The notes: generated by a model from the letters alone, not told the origin. A stretch of DNA of 59,306 nucleotides from Microbacteriaceae bacterium PS02068 (GCA_029959325.1 JASCPF010000013.1:1-59306); one strand, 5' to 3'. Numbered from the stretch's first letter, positions 22,472 to 33,308 are shown. A program made the numbers and translations.

Positions 22472-23931
22472 TCGGTCGCGCTCGTTCCACATCGATGGTC
22501 GGCGTCTGGCGTTCTCGTCTGGAGGTCCTGGCAGACGCGCTGGGACGTGACCACCTGCCCGCGAGGGACAACTCTCAATTCTCAAGAGCGCTGGGGAAAC
22601 TTGTCGACGTCCGAGATCGCGGCGAAGTCTGGCTGGCTCTCTCTGTGTTGACGGGTCGACTGCCGAGTGAGTCGCTCGTCCTCGAGACAGCCCGGGCGTC
22701 CGAGTTCAACCCGAGTGCCCTCGCCCAGGCGGTGCGACGTGAAACCACTCGCGAGAGCGCAGGCTGGAAGGTCGTGGTAGAGCAGCAGAAGACGCTGGTC
22801 GATGTCGCCGACACATCGACATCGACGCTCGCGACGGGGATTCAGCGCGTCGTTCGTGAAGTCGCCAAGAGGTGGGCTTCGATCGAAAGCGTGCGGTTCA
22901 CCGGCTGGACCCACGACTGGCAGTCGCTGCGCGACCTCGAGGCGTCGGAACTCGCGCATGTCGAGCGAGGGATCCCCCGTACCGAGGACGAAATTGACAC
23001 CATTGCAGACGTCGTCATCGTTCCTTGGCGGACGGATTACGTACTGCTTGAGATCTCAGCCGAGCCCCAGCGATCTGATCGAACGCGCGCGCTGGCACGC
23101 TTCAGCGGGTGTCGCACTGCTGCGTTGTGCTACGACCTCATCCCGGTGACATCCAGTGAAACATCGTCTCCCGGAATGACCGGCATGTTTGCGCAGTACT
23201 TGGCTGCACTCAAGTACTTCGACCGCATTTCCACGATCTCGCGCGCAACCGCCGTCGAGTATCTCGGGTGGAGCGAGATGCTGCCGGCTGCAGGGCTGGT
23301 AGGACCCGAAATCGTTCCCGTGCTGCTGCCGGCGTCGGTCGGAGATTCTGACGACGCGGCGCTCGAGGCAGCACGAGACAGGCTTACTATCGGTGAGATG
23401 CCGTTCGTGCTGGTCGTCGGCAGCCACGAACCGCGGAAGAATCATCTTGCGATCCTGCAAGCCGCCGAGATCCTCTGGCGAGAAGGTCACTCGTTTTCGC
23501 TGAGCTTCATAGGTAGTCGATCGTGGCGAGGCGATGAGTACCACGATCGCATGAGGCAACTACAAGATCAGGGCCGCCCCGTAGAGTCGGTCAGTCGAGC
23601 GAACGATACGTTGCTCTGGGCGGCTTACCGCCTCGCGCGATTCACGGTGTTCCCCTCCGTCAACGAGGGATTCGGGTTGCCCGTCGCGGAATCACTCGCG
23701 GTGGGAACTCCCGTCATCACCTCGAAGTTCGGAAGCACCGCCGAGATCGCCGAGCACGGCGGCGCGATTCTCGTGGATCCGCGCGATGACGACGATCTGA
23801 CGGCCGCGATGCGCACTCTGCTCACCGACCAGAACACTCTTGACCGTCTGCGCGGCGAAGCGGAGCGACGACCACAGACCTCCTGGGATGAGTATGCGCG
23901 CGAGCTATGGGAGACGCTGACCGCGACGTAG
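22468..23931 (+). CDS. GT4 family glycosyltransferase (tandem paralogue 2)
   Basis: 487 aa. Same architecture as the preceding gene: helical N-terminal domain (~1-105), D-T-S-T-S-T-L-A-T-G-I-Q-R-V-V-R-E (~116-132), then a GT-B half with V-G-S-H-E-P-R-K-N-H (~317) and F-P-S-V-N-E-G-F-G-L-P-V-A-E-S-L-A-V-G-T-P (motif split here for description; ~405). GTG 22468 overlaps the previous stop as GTGA and has a strong GGAGGT ribosome site with 6 nt spacing, better than the upstream open frame. Its 3' end overlaps the convergent 766-aa gene by 27 nt. The pair probably adds two successive residues. Confidence 0.85.
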   Translation: MIGRARSTSMVGVWRSRLEVLADALGRDHLPARDNSQFSRALGKLVDVRDRGEVWLALSVLTGRLPSESLVLETARASEFNPSALAQAVRRETTRESAGWKVVVEQQKTLVDVADTSTSTLATGIQRVVREVAKRWASIESVRFTGWTHDWQSLRDLEASELAHVERGIPRTEDEIDTIADVVIVPWRTDYVLLEISAEPQRSDRTRALARFSGCRTAALCYDLIPVTSSETSSPGMTGMFAQYLAALKYFDRISTISRATAVEYLGWSEMLPAAGLVGPEIVPVLLPASVGDSDDAALEAARDRLTIGEMPFVLVVGSHEPRKNHLAILQAAEILWREGHSFSLSFIGSRSWRGDEYHDRMRQLQDQGRPVESVSRANDTLLWAAYRLARFTVFPSVNEGFGLPVAESLAVGTPVITSKFGSTAEIAEHGGAILVDPRDDDDLTAAMRTLLTDQNTLDRLRGEAERRPQTSWDEYARELWETLTAT

Positions 23932-26205
23932 CCTCTGCACCAACGGACGGAACCAGAAGATGCGGCTGCGCGCGCGCAGTTCGCGTTGCCTGCGCCACGC
24001 GGCGTCGAGGGCCTCGCGTACGCCGACTGCTGCGGCCTCCGGCGAGTGCAACACACGTATGTCCTCTGCCGCTCGGTTGCCGATTGCGGACGCGACCTCC
24101 GGATCGCGGATGATCTGACGGAGAATGGACGCCGCCTGGTCCAGGTCAGGGTCACCCCACGGAGTGCCGGCAGGGTAGGGTTCGGCGCCGAGAGGAATGG
24201 CCGTCGTCGCGCAGGGGACGAGGTACGCGTTGCTGGTGTTCGTGAACTGCATCGTGCCCGAATAGGCGCTGACCACCACCGGGCGCCCCCACGCCATGGC
24301 TTCCGCGACGGTGAGTCCCAGGCCCTCTGCGCGGTGCAATGACACATATGCTGTGCACCTCGCCATCAGCGCCGTGAGATCGTCGGGTTCGAGGTATTGG
24401 TCGACCAGAAGGACATCGGGCCGCCCCGCCGCCGCGAGGCGCACGCGCTCGGCATCCCCGACTCGTCGGTCCGCGTTGAGTGTCTTGATAACCAGAAGCG
24501 GGCCGTCCTCCTCGATCACCGGGAAGGCTCGAGTGAACGCCTCGATGAGCCCGAGCGGATTCTTGCGCTCGGCTGTGCTCAGGTAGTCGAAGGCGAAGAA
24601 GAACCACGGCCTGTCCGCCGGAATTTGTAGCCCTGCGGGGACCGCGGGCGGGTCGCCCTTCCCGCGCTGCGGGAGGGGTGGCATGACCGTCCGCACGGGC
24701 ACTGGCGCGTGCTGAGCGATCGCGTTCCGAATGAAGTCCGTCGCGACCCAAACTTCGTCCACGTAGGCGAATGCGCCGTCACGCGAGCGTGGGAAGGTCT
24801 CCACCTCCCAGTACCACATGCCGATTCGGTAGGTCCCGTTCACGACATCGGGCAGCGATTCTGCCACCGCTTTCGCCTGGTCCGCGTTGACCGCGAGCAG
24901 TGATGTGTCGAAGCGGACGCCCTCCGTTCGCCGATACTGCGACGATGTCCGTGACTGAAGTGCCACGCTCACGGCGAAGGTGCTCGTGGCGACGCCGGTC
25001 TGCTCGAGGGCGGCGTCCAAGAGGCGCGCTGAGGTGCCGATACCGAGCGCGCCGGACAGGTACCCGATGAGGTTGACCCCCGGCGGGCGCCGCCCGCCCT
25101 TCTCCGGCGTGGGCTGTGCAGTCAGCGTCACGTCTGCGGCGCGCCGGAGGAGCGCTGGATCGTAGCGCGGCTCGTGGACACCGTGCTGCGTCGCCCATCG
25201 CGCGAGCCTGGCGATGTCGCGACCCGGAACGTTCGGAAACGCCTGGGTGAGGTCGGGGCGTGATCGTCGAACTCCCGCCAGGTATCGGACGACCGGGGTA
25301 CGGTCACCGGAAGGGACCAGCTCGAGCAACCAGCTGTCGAGATCCGTGATCGCCGAGTCAAGCCTCTCGCCGGACTCCGCTGCGGAACGGGCGATGTCAC
25401 GGATCACAGCGGCATCGCACCGCTGCGGGAGGGCTGCGGGTACGGAGCGTTCGCGGGCCGCGAGGTCCTTCACCATCGTCGCGAGCGAGGGGTTTCGGCT
25501 CAGAAGTGGACCGGACGACCTACGCGTACGGCCGTCGAACACCCAGGGACGGTCGGGGTCGAGCCCGACCAGGTCGAGGGCGACGACCGGCGTGCCATCG
25601 CGCACGAGCCGGCGGTCCTCGACGCAGAGGACCGTCTCGGACCCGGAGTTTGCGCTCGACACCAACACCGCGTCGTCGACGATGACGCGGTGCGGAACGC
25701 GGGCGACGAACAGGTCGAGCCACCGGCTCGCCGAGCGCCAATCGGCGACGATTCTCTCGAGTGCCGCGCGGTGCTCGTTCGCGCCCGTCCCCAGCACGAA
25801 CATCTCGGTCGCGAGAAGGGATATGTCGGTGCCGTCGTGGCCGGTCGGTTCCGTAGCGCGCGCCACCGCGACGGTGATCCGCGGATCCTCACTCCACGAT
25901 GGCGCGCTCTCGAGGATGACTCCCGGAACGATACCGAGCACCGCTTCGCCGCCGTCGAGCAGATGCGCGCTCCACAGCGCAGTGAGCGAAGGCAGCACTG
26001 CTCCCTCGTCGTGCGTGAGCCGAATCACATCGAGACGTGGTCTCAGCCCATCGGCGGTCCGCACCCGTTCCGTTCCCACCGGCTGGTAATGGCCGTCTAG
26101 ATCGAGAACCTCGCACGGGACCCCCGGCATGATCTCCAGAGCCGCCCGCACGGTCTCGCGAGCAGCAGCGGCGCACGCGGCAACCACCACCACCGCGACG
26201 ATCAT
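23905..26205 (-). CDS. Large GT4-type glycosyltransferase with long N-terminal region
   Basis: 766 aa. The C-terminal half (~390-766) is a GT4-like domain: N-L-I-G-Y-L-S-G-A-L-G-I-G near 395, M-W-Y-W-E-V-E-T-F-P, D-E-V-W-V-A-T-D-F, F-D-Y-L-S-T-A-E-R-K-N-P, and L-H-R-A-E-G-L-G-L-T-V-A-E-A-M-A-W-G-R-P near 645. The first ~390 residues begin V-A-V-V-V-V-A-A-C and contain no motif I recognise; they could be a second, degenerate glycosyltransferase domain. ATG 26205 overlaps the RgpF-like gene as ATGA. Last gene of the rmlA-rgpF-rgpF operon, so a rhamnan role is likely. Confidence 0.82.
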   Translation of the reverse strand: MIVAVVVVAACAAAARETVRAALEIMPGVPCEVLDLDGHYQPVGTERVRTADGLRPRLDVIRLTHDEGAVLPSLTALWSAHLLDGGEAVLGIVPGVILESAPSWSEDPRITVAVARATEPTGHDGTDISLLATEMFVLGTGANEHRAALERIVADWRSASRWLDLFVARVPHRVIVDDAVLVSSANSGSETVLCVEDRRLVRDGTPVVALDLVGLDPDRPWVFDGRTRRSSGPLLSRNPSLATMVKDLAARERSVPAALPQRCDAAVIRDIARSAAESGERLDSAITDLDSWLLELVPSGDRTPVVRYLAGVRRSRPDLTQAFPNVPGRDIARLARWATQHGVHEPRYDPALLRRAADVTLTAQPTPEKGGRRPPGVNLIGYLSGALGIGTSARLLDAALEQTGVATSTFAVSVALQSRTSSQYRRTEGVRFDTSLLAVNADQAKAVAESLPDVVNGTYRIGMWYWEVETFPRSRDGAFAYVDEVWVATDFIRNAIAQHAPVPVRTVMPPLPQRGKGDPPAVPAGLQIPADRPWFFFAFDYLSTAERKNPLGLIEAFTRAFPVIEEDGPLLVIKTLNADRRVGDAERVRLAAAGRPDVLLVDQYLEPDDLTALMARCTAYVSLHRAEGLGLTVAEAMAWGRPVVVSAYSGTMQFTNTSNAYLVPCATTAIPLGAEPYPAGTPWGDPDLDQAASILRQIIRDPEVASAIGNRAAEDIRVLHSPEAAAVGVREALDAAWRRQRELRARSRIFWFRPLVQRLRRGQRLP

Positions 26206-28094
26206 GCTCGGCTCCGCGACAGGGTTCGCCGCACCGCTCGCTTCGCTCCGACAGCCCAGTCGACGCTCCACCCCAGGAGCCGCCCGACCCTCGGGTGGAG
26301 TCCGAAGTACATCCGCGCGAAGTCTCGCGCACGGCCGGTGCCGACGTAGCCCGCCTGCTTGAGGAACATGATCCGATCGACGCTGTCTCCTCTGGTCGTG
26401 GCCGAGAGGTGGTCGAGGTTGAACTCCATCGACGTGTGGCTGATCGACAGATACTCCGTCGTCGACACCGTTCGCGTGTGGTAGCCGAGTTCAGCAGCGG
26501 CGTAGGAAGGCATGCGTTCGAGGATGTGCGCCAATCCCCCATCGCGGTATGCCTCAGCGCCACCGAAATCCTCGTACGACCAGTCGTGCTCGACGAGCAG
26601 ACGCAGCGACTCGGGGCGCGCGATGTACATCGAACCGAACGGCGCCAGCGGAGATATCTCATCCAGCGGAACGTGGATCCCCAGACGTTCGCAGTAGTCC
26701 GCGAAGCCGGGCTTGTTCGACCACCATCCCCGACCCATCGTCGGATAGCCGACGTGGATCATCGGCGGGTATACCAGGCCGAGACCCGACTCCTTCTCGA
26801 AGAGCGCGAGCAGACGGGCGACATACCGGGGAGATGAGAGGAGATTCTCGAACTGCTGCCGTTTGAAGTGACGACCGACGTTGAAGCCGTCCTGCGGCGT
26901 CTTCTTGGAGTGCAGTTTGACGACGAGGTCATAGCGATCGCCGAGCAGCACATCCCGGCACCCGATGAGAAAGGCGCTCTGGTCTCTGCCGTCGTTGGAG
27001 GCGAGGACGCGCACATCCACTTCTCCGCGCGGATGCCTCGACGCGACCGTCTCGCTGATCAGGGCCGCCCGGTCTTCGTCGGGGGTGGTGATGACGAGGT
27101 CGTATCGGCCCGGCAGGTTGTCCACCAGATCGAGCATCTCGCCCGCCATCTCCGGGTAGAAGATATGCAGGAGCGCGACGATGCGCAGCGGCTTCGCCGA
27201 TGGCTCCGTGATGTCGGTATCGGAGATCACCTCGTGGAGCGCCGCATTGGCGTTCAGCACTCTCGGCTCCACCGTACGGGCGAGATTTCTCCAGATGAGC
27301 TCTACCGGGTAGCCGTACTGCTCCGCCTGCGCGACGATCCACCGGCCGACCACCGCGTGCCGCATCAAGAACGGCGGCCAGTGGAAGAGTGGTCGACGCT
27401 TGAGTGTCGGGCATCCATCCGCCAGAAGCAGGTCGGCGTTGAAGAGTGCGGGGTGTGTGGTCGGATAGTTCGCCGCTGGGAAGGCGACGTCCGACGCAAA
27501 CCCCCGTGCGGTGAAGTGCTCGGTGAAGACAGCTTCATGCGAGAGGACCGCGTCGAAGTAGTCAGGCATCTGCGGCAGGTTCCGCCAATACGCAGACCAG
27601 GCATCGGAACGAATCAACCGACGGCGCGCGGCGATCCAGTAGGACTGCAGGTGATAGGCGAGGACCCCTGACTTCGTGAAGGGGTTGGGCGCTTCTCTCG
27701 GGTGGTCAGTCATCCCCCAGAAGTCCGCGTCGCTGCGGTCCATCCGCTCGAAAAGAGGACCGAAGTCGCGGACGGGGCCGAACCATGTGTCGTTGGTGAA
27801 GATCACCTCGTCGAACGCATCGATCCCCTGGCCCAGGTGATCTATCGCGTGCTTGTGGGCCCAGATGTCGTACCCGCGGTTCACCCGGACGAGCACCTCG
27901 TCGGAGATGCCGGCGAGCTTCGCGCGTCCTTCTTCCGTGAGCGAGCCGTTGACGACGACGATGATCCGGTCGGCATGCGGACGCAGCTGCGACAATGCGT
28001 AGGGAACGAAGTCCTCGATGCTCCCACGCCGGTCCCAGACGGCGTAGACGACGAGACGTCGCGGCCGTGCCGGCGAGACGCCCGCCGCGCTCAC
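26202..28094 (-). CDS. RgpF-like rhamnan synthesis protein (copy 2)
   Basis: 630 aa. Two RgpF-type halves: R-R-L-V-V-Y-A-V-W-D-R-R-G near residue 12, [27 protein letters not shown]; then a second half with V-V-K-L-H-S-K-K-T-P (~410), V-Y-P-P-M-I-H-V-G and P-L-A-P-F-G-S-M-Y-I. RgpF proteins take part in assembling rhamnose-rich wall polysaccharide in streptococci. GTG 28094 overlaps the previous stop as GTGA; the long open frame upstream is antisense-like noise inside the neighbour. The K-L-H-S-K motif is intact here, unlike in copy 1. Confidence 0.87.
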   Translation of the reverse strand: MSAAGVSPARPRRLVVYAVWDRRGSIEDFVPYALSQLRPHADRIIVVVNGSLTEEGRAKLAGISDEVLVRVNRGYDIWAHKHAIDHLGQGIDAFDEVIFTNDTWFGPVRDFGPLFERMDRSDADFWGMTDHPREAPNPFTKSGVLAYHLQSYWIAARRRLIRSDAWSAYWRNLPQMPDYFDAVLSHEAVFTEHFTARGFASDVAFPAANYPTTHPALFNADLLLADGCPTLKRRPLFHWPPFLMRHAVVGRWIVAQAEQYGYPVELIWRNLARTVEPRVLNANAALHEVISDTDITEPSAKPLRIVALLHIFYPEMAGEMLDLVDNLPGRYDLVITTPDEDRAALISETVASRHPRGEVDVRVLASNDGRDQSAFLIGCRDVLLGDRYDLVVKLHSKKTPQDGFNVGRHFKRQQFENLLSSPRYVARLLALFEKESGLGLVYPPMIHVGYPTMGRGWWSNKPGFADYCERLGIHVPLDEISPLAPFGSMYIARPESLRLLVEHDWSYEDFGGAEAYRDGGLAHILERMPSYAAAELGYHTRTVSTTEYLSISHTSMEFNLDHLSATTRGDSVDRIMFLKQAGYVGTGRARDFARMYFGLHPRVGRLLGWSVDWAVGAKRAVRRTLSRSRA

Positions 28095-30001
28095 GCCGCG
28101 TCTCCTGCGCGACCGCGGAGCGAGCCCACCCGCCGGACAGCTCGGCGCGCCGCCGCGCCGACGGCTCCGACCGCCTTCGGATGGTTGAGGCGCAGATACA
28201 TCCGCGCCAGATCCCACGCGCTGCCGCTTCCCGCGCGGCCGGCTCGGAGCAGGAACTGGATCTGCTCGACCGGGTACCCCGGCGTCGTCGAAGACATCTG
28301 GTCGAGCGTGAACTCCAACGCAGTATGAGTGATGTCGGCGTGCTCTTCGGTCAGGACGGTTCGGCAGTGGAACCCACGCTCCCCCATCGCGTACGCGACG
28401 AGCCGCTCTTGCATGTCGGCAAGTGACGCGCCCGCGTGCGCGGTCTCTGCGGCCGAGTAGTCGGAATACTGCCACTCCCGCTCCGCCAAGAGCTCCAGCG
28501 CCTTCGGTCGGAACACCATCATTCCCCCGTAGGGCGCAAGCGGCGAGACCTCGTCGAAGGGCACGCGGATCTGCAGGCTCTGCGCGAGCGCCTCTGCGCT
28601 CTTGCGCGTCGGGCCCCAGCCGGCGCCGAGAGGCGAACCTCCGATCTGCGTGGTCGGCGGGAAAACGGCGCCGAGGCCGGACTCTCGCTGGAAAAGACCG
28701 AGCAGGCCAGCTACGTAGCCGGGCGAATTCAGCAGGTTCTGAAGCTGATAGCGAGTGAGATATCGATCGGCGTCGAACGACGCCGGACGAGGCGTGGCTG
28801 CGACGAGCTTGACGATGATGTCGTAGCCGCCGTCGAGGAGGACGTCGCGACAGCCGATGAGCAACGCGCTCATGTGGTTCACGTCATCTGAAGGCAGCAC
28901 TCGAGCCTCGACACGAGCGACGTTCTCGCCGCGGGAGCTCTCGAGCCTCGCCGATATCTCGGCCGCGTCAGCGCCCGAGGGCGCTGTGACGATCAGATCA
29001 ATCGGCCGAGGAAGGTTGGCCACGCACGTGGCAACACCCTCGAGCGCCTCGGCATCCATCAGATGGACGACGGCAGCGATGCGCGGCGCGTCGACCTCCG
29101 AGCCGAACTGCGCAGCCCGGTCCGAGAGGACGTCGAGGGCTGCCGTATTCGCGTTTACGACGCGCGGCGCGACGTTGCGCGCGAGATCTTCCCAGATCAG
29201 ACGGGTCGGGTAGTCGTAGCCTTCCACGTCGGCGAGGAGCTCGCGACCGATCACCGCGTGGCGGTCGAGGAAGGGCGGATAGTGGAAGAGGGGCCGGCGT
29301 TTGAGCAACGGGCACCCGTCGGCTAGCAGCAGATCAGGATTGAACAGCGCGGGATGATCGGTCGGATAGTCGTCCGAGGGGAAAGCGACATCATGAACGA
29401 AGCCGGCGTCGGCGAAATGCTGCGTGAACAGGGCTTCATGTTGGAGGACCGCGTCGAAATACCCCGGCATCTCGGGCAGATCGCGCCAGTACGCCTTCCA
29501 CCGCGCCGATGTGAACATTCGCGGCCGCACGGCTATCCAGAACGACTGAAGGTGGTACGGCAGCACGCCCTTTCCCGTGAAGGGATTCGGTTCCTCCCGG
29601 GCGTGGTCGGTCATTCCCCAGAAGTCGGCGGTGCTGGCATCCATGCGTGCGAACACCGGACCGTAAGGGCGCACCGGGCCGAACCACGTGTCGTTGGTCA
29701 GGATCAGCTCATCGAACTCTTCGACTCGGTCGCCGAGGTGGTCAAGGGCGTGCTTGTGGCCCCAGATGTCGAAACCGCGATTGTCGCGAACGAGGATCTC
29801 GTCCGCGACGGGCTCGAGCCGCGCGCGGCCATCGTCCGTCAGGTGCCCATTGACCACAACCAGGATGTGGGCCGCACTGTCGCGCAATCCGGCGAGTGCG
29901 TGGGCCACGTACCCTTCTACGTCCCCACGACGATCCCAGACGACAAAGATGATCAGCCGCCGCGCGACAGGGGCATAGTCGTCGCTGGGCTGCGCGGTCA
30001 T
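28091..30001 (-). CDS. RgpF-like rhamnan synthesis protein (copy 1)
   Basis: 636 aa, full-length paralogue of the next gene. [14 protein letters not shown] near residue 14, [16 protein letters not shown] (~72-87), [15 protein letters not shown]. In the second half the segment matching K-L-H-S-K in copy 2 reads [11 protein letters not shown], so the His-Ser-Lys is lost while the flanks stay conserved. ATG 30001 overlaps the rmlA stop as ATGA. The copies may have separated into different linkage roles, or copy 1 may use only its first half; both are inference. Confidence 0.87.
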   Translation of the reverse strand: MTAQPSDDYAPVARRLIIFVVWDRRGDVEGYVAHALAGLRDSAAHILVVVNGHLTDDGRARLEPVADEILVRDNRGFDIWGHKHALDHLGDRVEEFDELILTNDTWFGPVRPYGPVFARMDASTADFWGMTDHAREEPNPFTGKGVLPYHLQSFWIAVRPRMFTSARWKAYWRDLPEMPGYFDAVLQHEALFTQHFADAGFVHDVAFPSDDYPTDHPALFNPDLLLADGCPLLKRRPLFHYPPFLDRHAVIGRELLADVEGYDYPTRLIWEDLARNVAPRVVNANTAALDVLSDRAAQFGSEVDAPRIAAVVHLMDAEALEGVATCVANLPRPIDLIVTAPSGADAAEISARLESSRGENVARVEARVLPSDDVNHMSALLIGCRDVLLDGGYDIIVKLVAATPRPASFDADRYLTRYQLQNLLNSPGYVAGLLGLFQRESGLGAVFPPTTQIGGSPLGAGWGPTRKSAEALAQSLQIRVPFDEVSPLAPYGGMMVFRPKALELLAEREWQYSDYSAAETAHAGASLADMQERLVAYAMGERGFHCRTVLTEEHADITHTALEFTLDQMSSTTPGYPVEQIQFLLRAGRAGSGSAWDLARMYLRLNHPKAVGAVGAAARRAVRRVGSLRGRAGDAA

Positions 30002-30870
30002 GCCCGCCCTTGCTCGAGGGCTTTCAGGAGGTAGGTGCCGTACCCGCTCTTCGCGAGCGGTTCAGCCCGCGCGCGCAACTCGTCGTCGTCGAGGAACCCC
30101 ATACGCCACGCGACCTCTTCAGGGCAGCCGATCGAAAGTCCCTGGCGCTTCTCCACGGTGCGGATGAAGTCGGTGGCCTCGCTGAGAGAGTCAAAAGTGC
30201 CGGTGTCAAGCCACGCGGTGCCGCGGGGCAGCAGCTCGACCTTCAAATCACCCCTGCGGAGGTAGGCGAGGTTGACATCGGTGATCTCCAGTTCGCCGCG
30301 AGGCGATGGAGCGAGGTTCTTTGCGATCTCGATGACGTCGTTGTCGTAGAAGTACAGCCCTGGAACGGCGTAGTTGCTTTTCGGCGCGGCGGGCTTCTCT
30401 GCGAGCGAGACCACTTTCCCGCCAGCATCGAACTCCACGACGCCGTAGGCACTCGGATCGTCGACCCAGTACCCGAAGACAACGCCGCCGCTGAGGTCGG
30501 TGTACTGCCGCAACCGTGTTCCCATCCCCTGTCCATAGAAGATGTTGTCGCCGAGGACGAGTGCGACGGAGTCTGAACCGATGTGGTCCTCGCCGAGGAT
30601 GAACGCTTGCGCGAGTCCGTCAGGCGAAGGCTGCGACGCGAAGGTGATCGACACCCCAAACCTCGAACCGTCGCCCAGGAGGCGGCGGAACTGGTCGGCG
30701 TCCTGCGGCGTCGTGATGATGAGGATGTCTCGGATGCCGGCGAGGATCAATGTCGACAGCGGGTAGTAGATCATCGGCTTGTCGTAGACCGGAACCAGCT
30801 GCTTGGAGATACCGAGTGTGATCGGGTGAAGCCGCGAGCCGGTGCCACCGGCGAGGATGATGCCGCGCAT
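29998..30870 (-). CDS. rmlA: Glucose-1-phosphate thymidylyltransferase
   Basis: 290 aa. Makes dTDP-glucose from dTTP and glucose 1-phosphate, the first step to dTDP-L-rhamnose. [16 protein letters not shown] at the N-terminus, K-P-M-I-Y-Y-P-L (~25), L-G-D-N-I-F-Y-G-Q (~108-116), E-K-P near 160, T-A-W-L-D-T-G-T (~219). Length equals the family norm. ATG 30870 starts at the conserved strand; an in-frame ATG at 30888 would add six residues. It heads the operon with the two RgpF-like genes and the GT4 gene, separate from rmlB/rmlCD 10 kb away. Confidence 0.96.
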   Translation of the reverse strand: MRGIILAGGTGSRLHPITLGISKQLVPVYDKPMIYYPLSTLILAGIRDILIITTPQDADQFRRLLGDGSRFGVSITFASQPSPDGLAQAFILGEDHIGSDSVALVLGDNIFYGQGMGTRLRQYTDLSGGVVFGYWVDDPSAYGVVEFDAGGKVVSLAEKPAAPKSNYAVPGLYFYDNDVIEIAKNLAPSPRGELEITDVNLAYLRRGDLKVELLPRGTAWLDTGTFDSLSEATDFIRTVEKRQGLSIGCPEEVAWRMGFLDDDELRARAEPLAKSGYGTYLLKALEQGRA

Positions 30871-30922
30871 CCCTCTAGTCTCGAGCATTGGCGGAGCATT
30901 GCCAAACCCGGAAGCAAATGGG

Positions 30923-33070
30923 TCAGGGCTCAGTGGGTGCCCAGCGCGGGCCCGCCAGGCCCAACCACACGGGGCTTGGTTCGCCGTCGATCGCGCACGG
31001 CGCAGAATCGATCGAGACCGGGATGGATGCCGTACCCTCCTGATCCAGCTGCACGCTCAGACTCTGCTGCTTGGAGCCGTCCACCGTGAGAGCGATTCCT
31101 CCGATCGTCGCGGCGACGGGTCCGCAGGGAGGGCTGGAGAGCGCCAGTCTGACGTCGATTCGAGCGCCTGGAGCGCCGGTGACGCGAACACCGCCCACAC
31201 CCTCGACCATCCACCAAGTAACGGGCAACGACGCGGTCTGCACCGCGACGGCAAAGCCTGCATCCGGTGCCGTGACGTACTCACCAGGCTGCGGCCCGGT
31301 GAGATCGAAGAAAGCCCATCTGCCAGAACTCGACACGATCTCTGGATTGCCAAAGACGCGCTGATGGTCTACCGCCTCCGACAGATTCGCGTATGCCCAT
31401 GTGTCGACTTGGATGCCACAGAATCCCGCCGCACGCGCACGAACGATTAGTTCGTCAGGGTCATCCTGCACATCCATACCCCAATCACCGAGCGGAGTCC
31501 CCTTCATCGCCCCGTAGCTCCAACGCAGATCATCGCTGTAGATGTAGGTCCAGAGGTGGCTGTAGTCGGTCATGCGATTGATCGCAGGGCTCTCCGGGTA
31601 GGGACTCAGCGGTAGCTGCAGAATCGCACAGTCGTCATCAACGTGCTGCTCGACCGCTCCGACGTAGTCGCGCAGTTCGACGTTCAGCGCACGACCCCAT
31701 TCGAGGGGGAGTCGCTGTCCTCCCGCGGACAGATCAACAATGGCCGATACTGCGAGAACGACACCCAGGAGGACCGAGCCCACACGAACGACCCGGTACC
31801 TGCTTGTCCGCCACGCCGTGAGCACATGACCGGCGACGAGGAACGCGATCCCAACAACGAAAACCGAGAATCGTCCCCACGCTCGGATATCGTTGCTGAT
31901 CCAGAATGAGAACAGCGCGCCCAACCCGCCCATGGCGAAGAAAGCAGTTGTCAGCAAGAAAAGTCCGGGCCAGAAAGACGCACGCCCGATCGCACCCTCC
32001 GCGCTCACGGCAGACCGAGTTGCCCACCGCAATGCAACGACCCCGCACGTCAACAAGACCGCGATCACGGCCGCGGACGACAAGAGCGCGTTGCCTTCAA
32101 ACGTGCCACTGGTCGGAAAGCCCAAGTCCAGAACCCTACCCAAGGCCACACCCGATCGCGTTGTCAGCGCCGGGAAGAATAGAGTGGCCGGGTTGCCGCC
32201 GTAGAGGTATGCCTCGGCGGGCGAGCGCACGACACTGTCTCCGGTAGACGGCGTGGATGTCGACACCACGTTTATGAGGACGGCACCGAGCGTCGTGAGT
32301 GGGACCAGCGCAGCCACGGTAAGCGTCCGCAGACCCGGCCACGTGCGCCTCGGCCACAGGTTGGTGATCACCAGGACGACGCCCATCATGATCGTGGTCA
32401 TCAGTGCGTAGTAGACGCCGTTAGACCCTACGACGATCGCCGCCGCAATGGCGGTGGGAAAAAGCCACCGATTCCGCGAGCGCTCGAGGCGCCGACGCGC
32501 AACCAAACCAACTAAGAAGATCGCCAGTGGGACAGACACATAACTGGCCAGAAACGCGTGATCGGGCGCCCGGACGAAATGCCATGGAAGCAGAGAGAAG
32601 GCGAGGGCGATCGGCGCGGCGAACACGCGGTCCACCGATTCCCACCTCAACACCAGGTAGGTGGCGACCGCGATCGTGAAGAAGGTACCGAGCGCGAAGA
32701 GGTTGACGGCCGCGACAGCGGACGGAGTGATGTGGGCAAGCACGGCGATCTGCGCGATCGAGAACAAATCCGTCACCGGGAAGTGTCCGTGATCCTGGAA
32801 GCCGGGGAAACCGAGGTCTGGGTTGATCAAGAACCAGTTACCCCGGCGCAGATTCTCCGCGTATGAATAGACCGGGATCAGATCGCCGTTCCCCCAGGGG
32901 ATCCCGAAATCCCCCCGCCGTACACCCATCGCCCATAGCGCAACGAGAACGGCGACCACGCCGACCGTCAGCGCCGCCACCGGATCAGTCCAACGGGACG
33001 TGCGCAGCCGGTTCAACGCCTCGGATACCCGCCTGCCCGGGTGAGCCAGCTCCGACTTTAGCGCCGTCAC
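30923..33070 (-). CDS. Large polytopic membrane protein, GT-C-like
   Basis: 715 aa: about 11-12 helices between residues ~30 and 450, then a soluble C-terminal domain (~455-715) predicted outside the membrane, with cysteine pairs. The first loop has [17 protein letters not shown], an acidic loop-1 motif like those of GT-C transferases; the [10 protein letters not shown] motif follows. The architecture resembles large YfhO-like or arabinosyltransferase-like proteins but I cannot name the family. It lies 52 nt upstream of rmlA on the same strand, so co-transcription is possible. GTG start with a GAGGA ribosome site. Confidence 0.75.
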   Translation of the reverse strand: MTALKSELAHPGRRVSEALNRLRTSRWTDPVAALTVGVVAVLVALWAMGVRRGDFGIPWGNGDLIPVYSYAENLRRGNWFLINPDLGFPGFQDHGHFPVTDLFSIAQIAVLAHITPSAVAAVNLFALGTFFTIAVATYLVLRWESVDRVFAAPIALAFSLLPWHFVRAPDHAFLASYVSVPLAIFLVGLVARRRLERSRNRWLFPTAIAAAIVVGSNGVYYALMTTIMMGVVLVITNLWPRRTWPGLRTLTVAALVPLTTLGAVLINVVSTSTPSTGDSVVRSPAEAYLYGGNPATLFFPALTTRSGVALGRVLDLGFPTSGTFEGNALLSSAAVIAVLLTCGVVALRWATRSAVSAEGAIGRASFWPGLFLLTTAFFAMGGLGALFSFWISNDIRAWGRFSVFVVGIAFLVAGHVLTAWRTSRYRVVRVGSVLLGVVLAVSAIVDLSAGGQRLPLEWGRALNVELRDYVGAVEQHVDDDCAILQLPLSPYPESPAINRMTDYSHLWTYIYSDDLRWSYGAMKGTPLGDWGMDVQDDPDELIVRARAAGFCGIQVDTWAYANLSEAVDHQRVFGNPEIVSSSGRWAFFDLTGPQPGEYVTAPDAGFAVAVQTASLPVTWWMVEGVGGVRVTGAPGARIDVRLALSSPPCGPVAATIGGIALTVDGSKQQSLSVQLDQEGTASIPVSIDSAPCAIDGEPSPVWLGLAGPRWAPTEP

Positions 33071-33308
33071 AGTTCCTCAGCTCGGCGATCCACACTCACT
33101 CCTGCTCAACCATTCGAGGTCGACTAGCGACTACCTGTCTCGTACGTCCAACACTCGCGCCACGGCGATGCAGTTCCGGATCAGTCCGGCGCACAATCGT
33201 CCATCCTACGACGAACATCCTTAGTGCCCAATCCGACGGGTGCGTGCGCTTCCCCGTCTTCTTCGAGGCTCCTCTCGATGGTCGGGCAACATCGATCGGC
33301 CCACCTGG
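33071..33308. other. 238-nt intergenic region without a recognisable gene
   Basis: Noticeably richer in A/T than its surroundings. I see no ribosome site followed by a plausible ORF, no tRNA-like fold and no strong hairpin with a T tract. It separates the 3' end of the reductase gene from the 5' end of the membrane-protein gene, so it should hold the latter's promoter, but no clear -10 box was found. Confidence 0.5.

Noticed and set aside
26202..28475. 757-aa version of RgpF-like copy 2
   Set aside because: The extra 127 residues are Arg-rich sequence antisense-like to copy 1's own coding; GTG 28094 with GTGA overlap fits the operon style.
30871..30888. Six-residue longer RmlA start
   Set aside because: ATG 30870 begins at the conserved M-R-G-I-I-L-A-G-G; the earlier ATG has no ribosome site, though an AATGCT box lies 6 nt ahead, so it cannot be fully excluded.
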